Assembly: GCA_934131175.1 (NCBI GenBank) | Contig: CAKOZD010000007.1 | Span: forward strand, 8,778-72,777 | From: an uncultured Bacilli bacterium | Lineage (GTDB): Bacteria; Bacillota_I; Bacilli_A; RF39; UBA660 | DNA: 64,000 bases | Direction: 5' to 3' | Shown here: in pieces, positions 35,453 to 45,700 of the stretch | How the letters are laid out: each line of letters starts with the position of its first letter | Numbering within the stretch: the first letter of the stretch is position 1 | Notes under the pieces: model-generated | Database searches by the model: none | What the model saw: the letters and a program-made list of their open reading frames with translations, nothing else | Told to the model about the DNA's origin: nothing | Position numbers and translations under genes: made by a program

Positions 35453-36550
35453 ATGATTTATCTAACATCTATAAAAATATCATTCTTAATATTTCCATTT
35501 ATTGCACTTTTAATAACAATTCCATATATATTAATACAATACCATAAGTATGGATCAATAAATAAATTAAGAGTTTTAATAGTATATTCATTCATTTTGT
35601 ATCTACTAACAATTTACTTTTTAGTAATACTTCCATTACCACCACTAGATCTTGTAAAGAACTTGACATCTCCAAAGTATCAGTTAATACCATTTAATTT
35701 TATAATTGATTTTATAAAAGATAATCCATTGGTATTAAATAATCCAAAAACTTATATAAAAGCACTGCTTGATCCGAATGTTTATACAGTACTATTTAAT
35801 ATTATTATGACAATTCCGTATGGAATGTACTTAAATTACTATTTCAAAAAAGATTTAAAAACTGTTATAAAATATACATTTCTACTATCATTATTTTTTG
35901 AATTAACTCAGTTAACAGGATTATATTTTATTTATCCTAGACCATACAGATTATTTGATGTAGATGACTTAATGATTAATACATTAGGAGGAATAGTAGG
36001 TTATTTTATAATGAATAAATTAAAAATATTACTACCATCAAGAGAAGAAATAGATGAAAAATCAATAAATGACTCAGTAAATGTATCAGTACTCAGAAAA
36101 TTAACAAGTATTCTAATAGATATATTTATATACATAGTATTAATAACTTTTATAAATATATTTATAAATAATCAAATAATAAATTATATAATATTAATAA
36201 TTTACTTTATAATAATACCAACTATAAATAATAAAACCTTAGGAATGAGCTTTGTTAATATAAAGTATGATGTTGCAAATAAAAGAATATTAAGAATATC
36301 TCTAAGACAAGTAATTATATATTTATATTATATAGAACCTCCTAAAATTATATTTTATTTATTTAATGTATTGAGTATTGAAAGTAATATAAAAATCGTA
36401 TTATATATATTAACAATGATCATTTTATTTATAGTTTATTTAGTAAGTATAATAAAATTTCTATTAAAAAAAGATTTATTCTATGACAAATTATTAAAAG
36501 TAAATATTTTGAGTACTATAAAAGTTAATAAAAATGTAATTGAAGAGTAA
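35453..36550 (+). CDS. VanZ-like / RDD domain fusion membrane protein
   Basis: 365 aa with about eight membrane helices. Residues 30-190 follow the VanZ family (PLPPLDL, YQLIPFNFI, NIIMTIPYGMYL, ELTQL, RLFDVDDLMINTLGGIVGY). Residues 205-340 look like an RDD domain (SVLRKLTSILIDIFI, later NNKTLGMSFVNIK), with the RDD Arg retained. VanZ relates to glycopeptide tolerance in some species; the combination's role is unknown. It ends inside the promoter at 36540. Confidence 0.82.
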   Translation: MIYLTSIKISFLIFPFIALLITIPYILIQYHKYGSINKLRVLIVYSFILYLLTIYFLVILPLPPLDLVKNLTSPKYQLIPFNFIIDFIKDNPLVLNNPKTYIKALLDPNVYTVLFNIIMTIPYGMYLNYYFKKDLKTVIKYTFLLSLFFELTQLTGLYFIYPRPYRLFDVDDLMINTLGGIVGYFIMNKLKILLPSREEIDEKSINDSVNVSVLRKLTSILIDIFIYIVLITFINIFINNQIINYIILIIYFIIIPTINNKTLGMSFVNIKYDVANKRILRISLRQVIIYLYYIEPPKIIFYLFNVLSIESNIKIVLYILTMIILFIVYLVSIIKFLLKKDLFYDKLLKVNILSTIKVNKNVIEE

Positions 36551-36636
36551 TAGTTACCATGTTATAATGAAGACATAGGTAAGGATGTGGAGAGAAAAAT
36601 AAAACTAATGCAAGAATAATTGTATTAGTTTTTTTG
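36540..36636 (+). promoter_or_regulatory. Promoter followed within 35 nt by a strong terminator (short RNA or attenuator)
   Basis: TTGAAG (36540-36545), 17-nt spacer, TATAAT (36563-36568). Then comes a predicted transcript of about 60 nt ending in the hairpin AAACTAATGCAA/TTGTATTAGTTT with an 8-T run (36602-36636). It contains a five-codon ATG...TAA frame (36586-36603). It could be an attenuator ahead of cas9, a small RNA, or just the terminator of the VanZ gene behind a spurious promoter. Confidence 0.55.
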
Positions 36637-36637
36637 C

Positions 36638-36735
36638 AAAAAAAAGCGACTGCCTATGCAGTCTCTCAAATAAATGAGTATTTAGGGTAAAACCTTTATT
36701 TTAACTCTCTATGTCATCTTAAATGGTATTAAGAT
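36638..36735 (-). ncRNA. tracrRNA
   Basis: On the minus strand, 24 nt (complement of 36709-36732) are perfectly complementary to the core of the CRISPR repeat. Then follow GAGAGTTAAAATAAAGG, the same layout as the Cas9 lower stem and nexus of streptococcal tracrRNA, a TTTTACCCT nexus, a CTCATTTATTTGAG hairpin, and a terminator GACTGC-ATAG-GCAGTC with eight U. Predicted length is about 98 nt, starting almost exactly at the antirepeat. Confidence 0.9.
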
Positions 36736-36741
36736 AATATG

Positions 36742-36770
36742 ATAATACCATATTGTAGGAGGTAAGTCAA
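36742..36770 (-). promoter_or_regulatory. tracrRNA promoter overlapping the cas9 start
   Basis: Minus strand: TTGACT (36770-36765), 17-nt spacer, TATTAT (36747-36742) with TGG before it (extended -10). The -35 includes the A of the cas9 ATG and the spacer covers the cas9 ribosome site AGGAGG. Confidence 0.8.
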
Positions 36771-39700
36771 TGGCAGCAAAAAAAGAATATAATATTGGTT
36801 TGGATATTGGAACAACTTCGGTTGGTTGGAGTGTAGTTGAAGCTAATAATCAAAAAGTAATGCGTAAAGGTAATAAAGCACTTTGGGGAGTTAGACTGTT
36901 TGAAGAGGCAACAACTGCAGAATCAAGAAGAATGCAAAGAAGTACTAGAAGAAGATATGATAGAAGACGAGAAAGAATAAAATTACTTCAAGATGAGTTT
37001 AGTGAAGAAATAAATAAAGTGGATGAAAAATTTTTTCAAAAGTTAAAAGAGTCAAAATATGTTGAGAGTGATAAAGAAAATAAAAAGATAATTTTAGCAA
37101 AAGAGGAAAAGAAAGAATTAAGAGAATATCAAAATAAATATAAAACTATATATCATTTAAGAGATGAATTAATAAATAATCCTGAAAAGAAAGATATAAG
37201 ACTTGTATATCTTGCAATTCATCATATTATAAAATATAGAGGTAACTTCTTATATCAAAGTTCAAATTTTAATATAGATAATTTAGATATAAAAGATAAG
37301 TTAAATGAGTTATTTTCTGTACTTTCAAATAATATTCAAGAATTAGAGATACCAGAAGATTATACAGATATAATTAACTTAAGTTTATTAGAAAAGGATT
37401 TATTAAAAGAAACTAAAAATGATGTTAAAGCTTCACTAATAAATGATTTATCAGACATAACAAATAAGAGTTTTGCAACAGAATTAGGTAAATTAATGGT
37501 TGGTAATAAAGGTAATATTAATAAATTATTAATGCTTGAAAGTGATAATAAAATTGAAATTAGTTTTAGCGGTACTGACTATGATGATAAATATGAAGAA
37601 TATCAAGATACATTAGGAGAAAATATAGAAATACTAGATATTTTAAAGCAAATCTATGACTGTATTTTCTTAAAAAAGATATTTAAAGGTAACCAAAATA
37701 CGAGCATTTCAAGTTTGATGGTAAAATACTTTGAACAACATAAGAAAGATTTGAATTTCTTAAAAGAATTATTTAGAAATAATCGTGAATTATATAATTC
37801 AATATTTAGAACTAAAAAAGATTTATGTTTATATGACAAGTATATTACTAATAAGATAGATTATGATGAGTTTAAGAAAGAAATTAATAAATTATTAGAA
37901 GAATTATTTAGTCACGAAGAAGTACTTATTGAACAAGATTTATTAGATGAGTATAATTTGAAGATAAAATCAAAAATTGAAAATGGTAATTTTCTTCCTA
38001 GAATAACTACGACTGATAATGGTAAATATCCATATCAATTAAATAAATCAGAATTAATAAAAATAATAGAAAATCAAGGAAAATATTATCCATTCTTATT
38101 AGATAAAATAAATGACAATAAAACATATAAGATTGTTAAATTATTAGAATTTAGAATTCCTTATTATGTTGGTCCATTGGTATCTGAAAAAAGAAGCAAG
38201 AATGCTTGGCTAGAAAGAAAAATCAATGATATTAAGATAACTCCATATAATTTTGATGATGTAGTTGATAAAGAAAAGACAGCAGAAAAGTTTATTAAAA
38301 GAATGATTTCTCATTGTACATATTTATTGGATGAATACGCACTTGCGAATAACTCTATATTATATTCTAAATTTAAAGTTATGAATGAACTAAAGCAAAT
38401 AAGGGTAAATGATAGAAAGTTAGAATTGAAATTTCAACAACAAATATTAGAAGACTTTTTCATGAAGACATCTGGCACAATTACTGAAAAGAAGTTTAAG
38501 AATTATTTAATTTCAACTGGTGAATGTAATATGGAAGGAGGAAATTTAAGAATAACTGGATATTCTGCAGATGGTAAGTTTGCTAATAATATGCAGTCTT
38601 ATGTAGATTTCTTTGGAGAAAATGGAATATTTGCCGGTACTGATTATGATGAAGAAAATGCAGAAGAAATAATTGAATGGATCACAATCTTTGAAGATAA
38701 AGATATTTTAGAAAAGAAAGTTAGAGATAATTATAGTAAGTTAAGTGAGAATCAAATAAAGAAAGTTTTAGCAAAGAAATATTCTGGCTGGGGAAGTTTA
38801 TCTAAAAAACTTTTAAAAACTAAATATTATAAAGATAAAGAGACAGAATTATATAAATCAATATTAGATTTAATGTATGAAACTGAAAATAATTTTATGC
38901 AGATAATAAATAATGATAAATATAATTTTCAAGAAATGATACAAGAGTTTAATAATAGTAAAGAAAGTAAAAAATTAAATTATTCAATGGTCGATGAGTT
39001 AGCAACTTCTCCTGCAACAAAAAGAGGTATATACCAAGCCTTAAAAGTTGTAGAAGAGTTAGTTGATTATATTGGATATGAACCAAAAAATATTTCAATT
39101 GAAATGGCAAGAAGTGACGAAGAAAAAGTAAGAAAAGATTCAAGAAAAGACTATATTAAAAAGCTGTATGATAGTTGTAAAAATTCAATAGATAATTATA
39201 AAAAATTGAAACATGAGTTGGATAGTCATGAAATAACTAGTCAAAGATTATTCTTATACTTTATTCAAGAAGGCAAATGTTTATATTCTGGTACACCATT
39301 AAATATCGAAGATATAGAAAATCAGTCTTTATATGAAATTGATCATATAATTCCAAGGTCATTAATAAAAGATGACTCAATTGATAATAAAGCGTTAGTA
39401 TTAAAAAAATGTAATCAAGATAAAAAGGCAAGTTACGTTTTACCGCCTCAGTTTAGAACTGAACATCAAATAGAATGGTGGAAACGTTTAAAAGATAATC
39501 ATTTAATGTCAGCAAAGAAGTTTTATCACTTAACAAGAAAGAAATATGATGAAGATGATATCAACGGATTTATCAATAGACAATTGGTTGAAACAAGACA
39601 AATTACAAAACATGTTGCTAATATTTTAAAGAATTTACATAAGGATTCTAATATCATTTATTTGAAAGCCGACTTATCACACAATTATCGTGAAAAGTAT

Positions 39701-40807
39701 GATTTATTTAAATTTAGAGACATAAATGATTATCATCATGCTCATGATGCTTATCTTGCAGCTGTATTAGGTGAATATAAAGAAAAATTTATGAAAAGAA
39801 AAATAAATTTTGATATGGTTAGAGAACTTAATAATAAGATTGTTGAAATGGATGAAGGCAAAAGAAAAAATCTTAGATTTGGATATGTAATTAATAGTTT
39901 GGATGAAAATTTAAATGATATAGTTTTAAAAATTTCAGAAAACTTAGTTGATAATGAGACTGGTGAAGTATTATTTGATGCACATGAATTTAATAAGAGA
40001 GTAGAAGATACTTTATATAGAAATGATATTATGGTTAGTAGAAAGACTGAGATAAGAGCAGGTGCATTTTATAAAGAAACGATATATAAAAAAGGCAAAG
40101 GAATTATTCCTATAAAACTTGGTATGCCAACTGAAATATATGGTGGATATTCAAATACAAATACAAAAAAATTGATGCTCATTGAATATAATGAAAATCA
40201 GAAAAAAATTATTGGACTTCCAATGGCATTGGATGCAAGAAATAAAGATGATGAAATTAATGATTATATTAAAACACAGATTAATTTGAAAAAAGATTCA
40301 ACATTTAGTATAAAAAAATATTCTATTCCTTTTGAAACGGAAGTAATATATAATAATCAAAATGTTTTTATAAAAGGATATGGTATAGTTCAAAAAAATT
40401 GTGAAGTGTCAAATGCAGTTCAATTAAAAATAGCAAAAGATAAGATGAAACATTGGAAATATGCACTTCAATATTTATTGAATGATAAAAAGCAATATAT
40501 TGAATATGCAGAAAAATATGTAAATGATATTTATGATTTTCTAATTAATTTAGATTTATTTCCGTTATTTAATAAAGAATTAGATAAAATAAAAAATAAA
40601 GTTAATTTTGAAAATTTAGATTTAGATCAACAAAAGAAAATAATAAGTGAATTATTTAAGATGTTTCATTGTAACAGTGTTAATGCTAATTTATCTGAAT
40701 TTGGACTTGGTGATAGAATTGGACGCTTGAAAGGGAATAATATAACAACAGGTATAATTATTTCAAAATCTGTAACTGGAATAAGAGAGTCAAGATATGA
40801 GTTTTAG
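36770..40807 (+). CDS. cas9: CRISPR-associated endonuclease Cas9 (type II-A)
   Basis: 1345 aa, the size of large II-A Cas9 proteins. RuvC-I NIGLDIGTTSVGW with Asp12; Arg-rich bridge helix RRMQRSTRRRYDRRRERI near 55-72; RuvC-II SIEMARSDEE with Glu near 779; HNH YEIDHIIPRS with catalytic His near 857 and following Asn; RuvC-III HHAHDAYLAAV with His/Asp near 988; C-terminal PAM-interacting region. All catalytic residues are present. It uses tracrRNA and crRNA from this locus to cut DNA. AGGAGG before ATG 36770. It overlaps cas1 by 11 nt. Confidence 0.97.
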   Translation: MAAKKEYNIGLDIGTTSVGWSVVEANNQKVMRKGNKALWGVRLFEEATTAESRRMQRSTRRRYDRRRERIKLLQDEFSEEINKVDEKFFQKLKESKYVESDKENKKIILAKEEKKELREYQNKYKTIYHLRDELINNPEKKDIRLVYLAIHHIIKYRGNFLYQSSNFNIDNLDIKDKLNELFSVLSNNIQELEIPEDYTDIINLSLLEKDLLKETKNDVKASLINDLSDITNKSFATELGKLMVGNKGNINKLLMLESDNKIEISFSGTDYDDKYEEYQDTLGENIEILDILKQIYDCIFLKKIFKGNQNTSISSLMVKYFEQHKKDLNFLKELFRNNRELYNSIFRTKKDLCLYDKYITNKIDYDEFKKEINKLLEELFSHEEVLIEQDLLDEYNLKIKSKIENGNFLPRITTTDNGKYPYQLNKSELIKIIENQGKYYPFLLDKINDNKTYKIVKLLEFRIPYYVGPLVSEKRSKNAWLERKINDIKITPYNFDDVVDKEKTAEKFIKRMISHCTYLLDEYALANNSILYSKFKVMNELKQIRVNDRKLELKFQQQILEDFFMKTSGTITEKKFKNYLISTGECNMEGGNLRITGYSADGKFANNMQSYVDFFGENGIFAGTDYDEENAEEIIEWITIFEDKDILEKKVRDNYSKLSENQIKKVLAKKYSGWGSLSKKLLKTKYYKDKETELYKSILDLMYETENNFMQIINNDKYNFQEMIQEFNNSKESKKLNYSMVDELATSPATKRGIYQALKVVEELVDYIGYEPKNISIEMARSDEEKVRKDSRKDYIKKLYDSCKNSIDNYKKLKHELDSHEITSQRLFLYFIQEGKCLYSGTPLNIEDIENQSLYEIDHIIPRSLIKDDSIDNKALVLKKCNQDKKASYVLPPQFRTEHQIEWWKRLKDNHLMSAKKFYHLTRKKYDEDDINGFINRQLVETRQITKHVANILKNLHKDSNIIYLKADLSHNYREKYDLFKFRDINDYHHAHDAYLAAVLGEYKEKFMKRKINFDMVRELNNKIVEMDEGKRKNLRFGYVINSLDENLNDIVLKISENLVDNETGEVLFDAHEFNKRVEDTLYRNDIMVSRKTEIRAGAFYKETIYKKGKGIIPIKLGMPTEIYGGYSNTNTKKLMLIEYNENQKKIIGLPMALDARNKDDEINDYIKTQINLKKDSTFSIKKYSIPFETEVIYNNQNVFIKGYGIVQKNCEVSNAVQLKIAKDKMKHWKYALQYLLNDKKQYIEYAEKYVNDIYDFLINLDLFPLFNKELDKIKNKVNFENLDLDQQKKIISELFKMFHCNSVNANLSEFGLGDRIGRLKGNNITTGIIISKSVTGIRESRYEF

Positions 40808-41669
40808 AACAGTTGTTATTACTAAACAATCTAAGATTAGTTATAAAAATAGATTTCTTGTAGTAAAACAGGAAAATGATGAGAAGTATATTCATTTATC
40901 AGAAATAGATACAATAATAGTAGATTCTATATCAGTATCTATTTCTGCATATCTTTTAAAAGAACTTGCAGATAATAAAATAAATATAATATTTTGTGAT
41001 GAAAAGCATAATCCATTTGGTGAAGTTGTTCCATATTACTCAAAACATAATACCAGTAAAATGATTAAAGAACAAATTAAATGGAAAGCATCTGACAAAG
41101 ATAAAATATGGACAGAGATAGTAAAAAATAAAATTATGAATCAAGCTTTGTTGCTTAAGAAAACTAAATCATCAAAATATAAACTGATTTTAAGTTATAT
41201 TGATGAAGTTGTTGACGGAGATAAAACAAATAGAGAAGGTCATGCAGCAAAAGTTTATTTCAATGCTCTATTTGGAAATGATTTTGTTAGAAATTCAGAT
41301 GATTCTATAAATGCAGCATTAAACTATGGATATGCAATTTTACTTTCAACAATCAATAAAGAAATTATTAATAATGGGTATTTAACGCAACTTGGAATCC
41401 ATCACAAAAATGAATTTAATGAGTTTAATTTAACTTGCGATTTAATGGAACCATTTAGAATAGTAATTGATAACTTTGTCTATTATAATCAAGAAAGAAA
41501 ACTTGATACAGAATATAAACTTGATATTGTAAATATTTTGAACGGAACTTTTAAGTATCAAGGAAAAAATTACACATTAAAAGATATTATAAAAATGTTT
41601 GTAAAGAATACTTTAGAATCAATAAATAATTCAGAAAAATATAAGGAATTTGTATATTATGAGGGATAG
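40797..41669 (+). CDS. cas1: CRISPR integrase Cas1
   Basis: 290 aa, type II Cas1. Metal ligands are visible: Glu in NREGHAAKVYF (about 148), His in LGIHHKNEFN (about 205) and Glu in DLMEPFR (about 220). Integrates new spacers with Cas2, Csn2 and Cas9. Starts inside the end of cas9 and is cotranscribed. Confidence 0.96.
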   Translation: MSFRTVVITKQSKISYKNRFLVVKQENDEKYIHLSEIDTIIVDSISVSISAYLLKELADNKINIIFCDEKHNPFGEVVPYYSKHNTSKMIKEQIKWKASDKDKIWTEIVKNKIMNQALLLKKTKSSKYKLILSYIDEVVDGDKTNREGHAAKVYFNALFGNDFVRNSDDSINAALNYGYAILLSTINKEIINNGYLTQLGIHHKNEFNEFNLTCDLMEPFRIVIDNFVYYNQERKLDTEYKLDIVNILNGTFKYQGKNYTLKDIIKMFVKNTLESINNSEKYKEFVYYEG

Positions 41670-41673
41670 AGTT

Positions 41674-41979
41674 ATGAGGACAATTGTATTTTTTGATCTT
41701 CCAAATGTGTATTCTAAAGATAAAAGAGCATATCTAATGTTCAGAAAGTTTTTGATTAATGAAGGGTTTATAATGATGCAAGAATCAGTGTACTCAAAAA
41801 TCGTTTTAAATTCTCAACAATCAAATGCTTTAGTTGAAAGAATAAGAAAAAAGGCCCCCCAAAAAGGTATAATACAAGTAATGAGTATAACAGAAAAACA
41901 ATATTCCCAAATAGAATTTATTACAGGAAGTAGCAATAGTAAAATAATAAATAGTGAAGAAAGATTAATAGTATTATGA
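41674..41979 (+). CDS. cas2: CRISPR-associated protein Cas2
   Basis: 101 aa, ferredoxin-fold Cas2: MRTIVFFDLPNVYSKDKRAY strand-helix with the conserved Asp, and IIQVMSITEKQYSQIEF at the dimer edge. ATG 41674 has GAGGG 8 nt upstream and follows the cas1 stop by 4 nt; an in-frame ATG at 41659 and a TTG at 41650 are inside cas1 and less likely. It overlaps csn2 by four bases. Confidence 0.94.
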   Translation: MRTIVFFDLPNVYSKDKRAYLMFRKFLINEGFIMMQESVYSKIVLNSQQSNALVERIRKKAPQKGIIQVMSITEKQYSQIEFITGSSNSKIINSEERLIVL

Positions 41980-42653
41980 AAATAAAAATAGACTTTATTG
42001 ATTCAATAATAGATTTTGATAATTCAAATGTATATTCATTTGAGATACATAATAAAAAGTATTTATATAGAATTTCATCATTATTTTATAGTATTAGTAA
42101 TGGTGATTTACCAGAAGAGGTTGAATGCTTTGATAAAGATAACAATGAATTAAAGATAAGTAATAAAATAAGATTCTTTTCTGAATATTTTGACTTTGGA
42201 TTTGATTCTAAAAAATATTCAGCAGATATCACTAAATATATTTTATCTAATATAGAACAATATGATAGTGAGAATATTCTAAGAACATTCTCTAAATTAT
42301 GTAAATTAATTGATAATGAGTTACAGAAGACAGATTTATCAATATCAGTCTCTACAGAAGAAGGTATTGAAAATGTAATTAAAATGTTTAAGATTAAAAT
42401 AAATCAAAAAGAAGATTTACTAGATAATTTACTCTTAATAGTTGATTTAGAAGTTGCATTAAATTCTAATAAATTATTATGCTTTATGAATTTAAAACAA
42501 TATTTAACTAAAGAAGAAGTAATTGAATTTTATAAATATGCAACATATAACTCAATAAAAATAATAATGATAGAATCTACTAAATATGACTATTTTAGCA
42601 ATTATGAAAAAGTTATAGTTATTGATCAAAGTTTAGATGAAAGTATGATATAA
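41976..42653 (+). CDS. csn2: CRISPR-associated protein Csn2
   Basis: 225 aa, the marker of subtype II-A. Csn2 forms a DNA-end-binding tetramer ring needed for spacer acquisition. The sequence follows the family in length and in the pattern VEVAL-like core (LLLIVDLEVALNSNKLLCFMNLKQYL) and KIIMIESTKYDYF near the C-terminus. Coupled to cas2 by ATGA overlap; the leader begins right after it. Confidence 0.9.
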   Translation: MKIKIDFIDSIIDFDNSNVYSFEIHNKKYLYRISSLFYSISNGDLPEEVECFDKDNNELKISNKIRFFSEYFDFGFDSKKYSADITKYILSNIEQYDSENILRTFSKLCKLIDNELQKTDLSISVSTEEGIENVIKMFKIKINQKEDLLDNLLLIVDLEVALNSNKLLCFMNLKQYLTKEEVIEFYKYATYNSIKIIMIESTKYDYFSNYEKVIVIDQSLDESMI

Positions 42654-42733
42654 TAATTATAGATGAAATAGAATTTATCATTTAAGAGCTACACATCTCT
42701 ATTACTGTAGTAGTAGAATTAAAACTATTTGAG
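42654..42733 (+). promoter_or_regulatory. CRISPR leader
   Basis: 80 bp between csn2 and the first repeat, ending in ATTTGAG directly before GTTTTAG. ATTTGAG is the known leader-anchoring sequence recognised by one group of II-A Cas1-Cas2 complexes. A TATAAT at the end of csn2 (42648-42653) may be the array -10. Confidence 0.8.
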
Positions 42734-45700
42734 GTTTTAGTTCTATGTCATCTTAAATGGTATTAAAACATACGATTGTTAGCATCACCAATATATATCG
42801 TTTTAGTTCTATGTCATCTTAAATGGTATTAAAACTACTTCTACTAGTTTACCTCGATGTCCTTTGTTTTAGTTCTATGTCATCTTAAATGGTATTAAAA
42901 CAGTACAACATTTACAATCATTAACAGACAAGTTTTAGTTCTATGTCATCTTAAATGGTATTAAAACCGGATTCAATAAATTAAATACTGCTATCACGTT
43001 TTAGTTCTATGTCATCTTAAATGGTATTAAAACTGTAAACTTCTAGCAGTACTGCTATTTGCTGTTTTAGTTCTATGTCATCTTAAATGGTATTAAAACA
43101 ATTAAATCATTTATTAAAAAATATTGTTAGTTTTAGTTCTATGTCATCTTAAATGGTATTAAAACATTTAAGCACTTTACTTAGAAAGAAAGTAGGTTTT
43201 AGTTCTATGTCATCTTAAATGGTATTAAAACAACTGCTCTCTATTCATATTTATTATTAATGTTTTAGTTCTATGTCATCTTAAATGGTATTAAAACATT
43301 AGAGATATATAATCCCTTAAATTATAAGTTTTAGTTCTATGTCATCTTAAATGGTATTAAAACAACATTTGCAACAAACAATGAAAAAGATATGTTTTAG
43401 TTCTATGTCATCTTAAATGGTATTAAAACAATATGGGTTTGAATATTATAAAACAATATGTTTTAGTTCTATGTCATCTTAAATGGTATTAAAACAATTA
43501 GGAAGTGCTGGAAAAGCAATAGGAAGTTTTAGTTCTATGTCATCTTAAATGGTATTAAAACTCCTGAGTCATATTCATAATACGTCTTCATGTTTTAGTT
43601 CTATGTCATCTTAAATGGTATTAAAACTTTCTTGTGATTGTGTAATAACTGGTTCACGTTTTAGTTCTATGTCATCTTAAATGGTATTAAAACGGCAATG
43701 GATATGGAATGTATGCAGATGACGTTTTAGTTCTATGTCATCTTAAATGGTATTAAAACTTGACAACACCCAAATAAATTACTTGATATGTTTTAGTTCT
43801 ATGTCATCTTAAATGGTATTAAAACCTTAATTGTTCCATCTTCTAACTCACATACGTTTTAGTTCTATGTCATCTTAAATGGTATTAAAACGAACTTTAA
43901 TTATATATTTCTCGGCTTTCTGTTTTAGTTCTATGTCATCTTAAATGGTATTAAAACACTTAAATTCTTCTACGAAACCTACTGGAAGTTTTAGTTCTAT
44001 GTCATCTTAAATGGTATTAAAACTTAGGAGAGGTTTTAACAGATGCTAACTTAGTTTTAGTTCTATGTCATCTTAAATGGTATTAAAACAATAAAAAATT
44101 AAACTTCTCTGGTCTTATTGTTTTAGTTCTATGTCATCTTAAATGGTATTAAAACTAGTACAGTGCTTATTAAAGTGCTAGAAAGGTTTTAGTTCTATGT
44201 CATCTTAAATGGTATTAAAACAAAGTATTTGAAGGAGAATATCAAGATATAGTTTTAGTTCTATGTCATCTTAAATGGTATTAAAACCTTATCCAAATTC
44301 ATTTGATACGAATTATTGTTTTAGTTCTATGTCATCTTAAATGGTATTAAAACCGATGAAACAAGCCGTATAAAGGCTAATATGTTTTAGTTCTATGTCA
44401 TCTTAAATGGTATTAAAACCTTAATACCAAGCGAATTAAATTGGGACTAGTTTTAGTTCTATGTCATCTTAAATGGTATTAAAACGCTTATCCAAATTCA
44501 TTTGATACGAATTATGTTTTAGTTCTATGTCATCTTAAATGGTATTAAAACACCCCTAGAAATTCAAGCCCTAGAAAATCAGTTTTAGTTCTATGTCATC
44601 TTAAATGGTATTAAAACCTTATTAATATTTCAAAAAATGGAATGCTTGTTTTAGTTCTATGTCATCTTAAATGGTATTAAAACCATCATAAATAATAACA
44701 AGTTGCTTATCTTGTTTTAGTTCTATGTCATCTTAAATGGTATTAAAACTGATGATGACATACGTCTAGCATATCGAGGGTTTTAGTTCTATGTCATCTT
44801 AAATGGTATTAAAACAAAGTTAAAGTTAAAAGGAGAACTAAATAAGTTTTAGTTCTATGTCATCTTAAATGGTATTAAAACATTTGGAATCCAGTATTTA
44901 TTAACTCCTGTGTTTTAGTTCTATGTCATCTTAAATGGTATTAAAACTGACCATTTGCACACTACGACTAAAGCAAAGTTTTAGTTCTATGTCATCTTAA
45001 ATGGTATTAAAACTTCTTTAATGAATAAAAATCTTTCTTTTAGGTTTTAGTTCTATGTCATCTTAAATGGTATTAAAACGATAACTAAAACACCAACTAC
45101 ACCTGCAATGTTTTAGTTCTATGTCATCTTAAATGGTATTAAAACAGTTTATTGTTACAATGGTTCGCAAGGAAAGTTTTAGTTCTATGTCATCTTAAAT
45201 GGTATTAAAACCATCATAAATTATGACTAATTGCTTATCATGTTTTAGTTCTATGTCATCTTAAATGGTATTAAAACCATCTAATTCATTTCTTAATTTT
45301 AAGAACTGTTTTAGTTCTATGTCATCTTAAATGGTATTAAAACATGATTTTCTCACAAATAGGCTTACGATACGTTTTAGTTCTATGTCATCTTAAATGG
45401 TATTAAAACACCCTAAATTCCCAGGATATTTTGTAGTAGGTTTTAGTTCTATGTCATCTTAAATGGTATTAAAACATTTCCACCTCCTTATAATAAAATA
45501 AGGCTGTTTTAGTTCTATGTCATCTTAAATGGTATTAAAACAATATATTTTTCTAATTTCTAGTACAAAATGTTTTAGTTCTATGTCATCTTAAATGGTA
45601 TTAAAACAAATGAAAAAAACTTTATATTTAGTAAAAAGTTTTAGTTCTATGTCATCTTAAATGGTATTAAAACAACAGATAAAAACATTAAAGTTTATCA

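Noticed and set aside
36709..36732. A 24-bp copy of the CRISPR repeat core upstream of cas9, first read as an orphan repeat
   Set aside because: On the minus strand it is followed by the tracrRNA lower stem, nexus and terminator, so it is the tracrRNA antirepeat.
42998..43063. Spacers 4 and 5 share TACTGCTAT
   Set aside because: Nine bases in different registers, expected by chance in AT-rich spacers.
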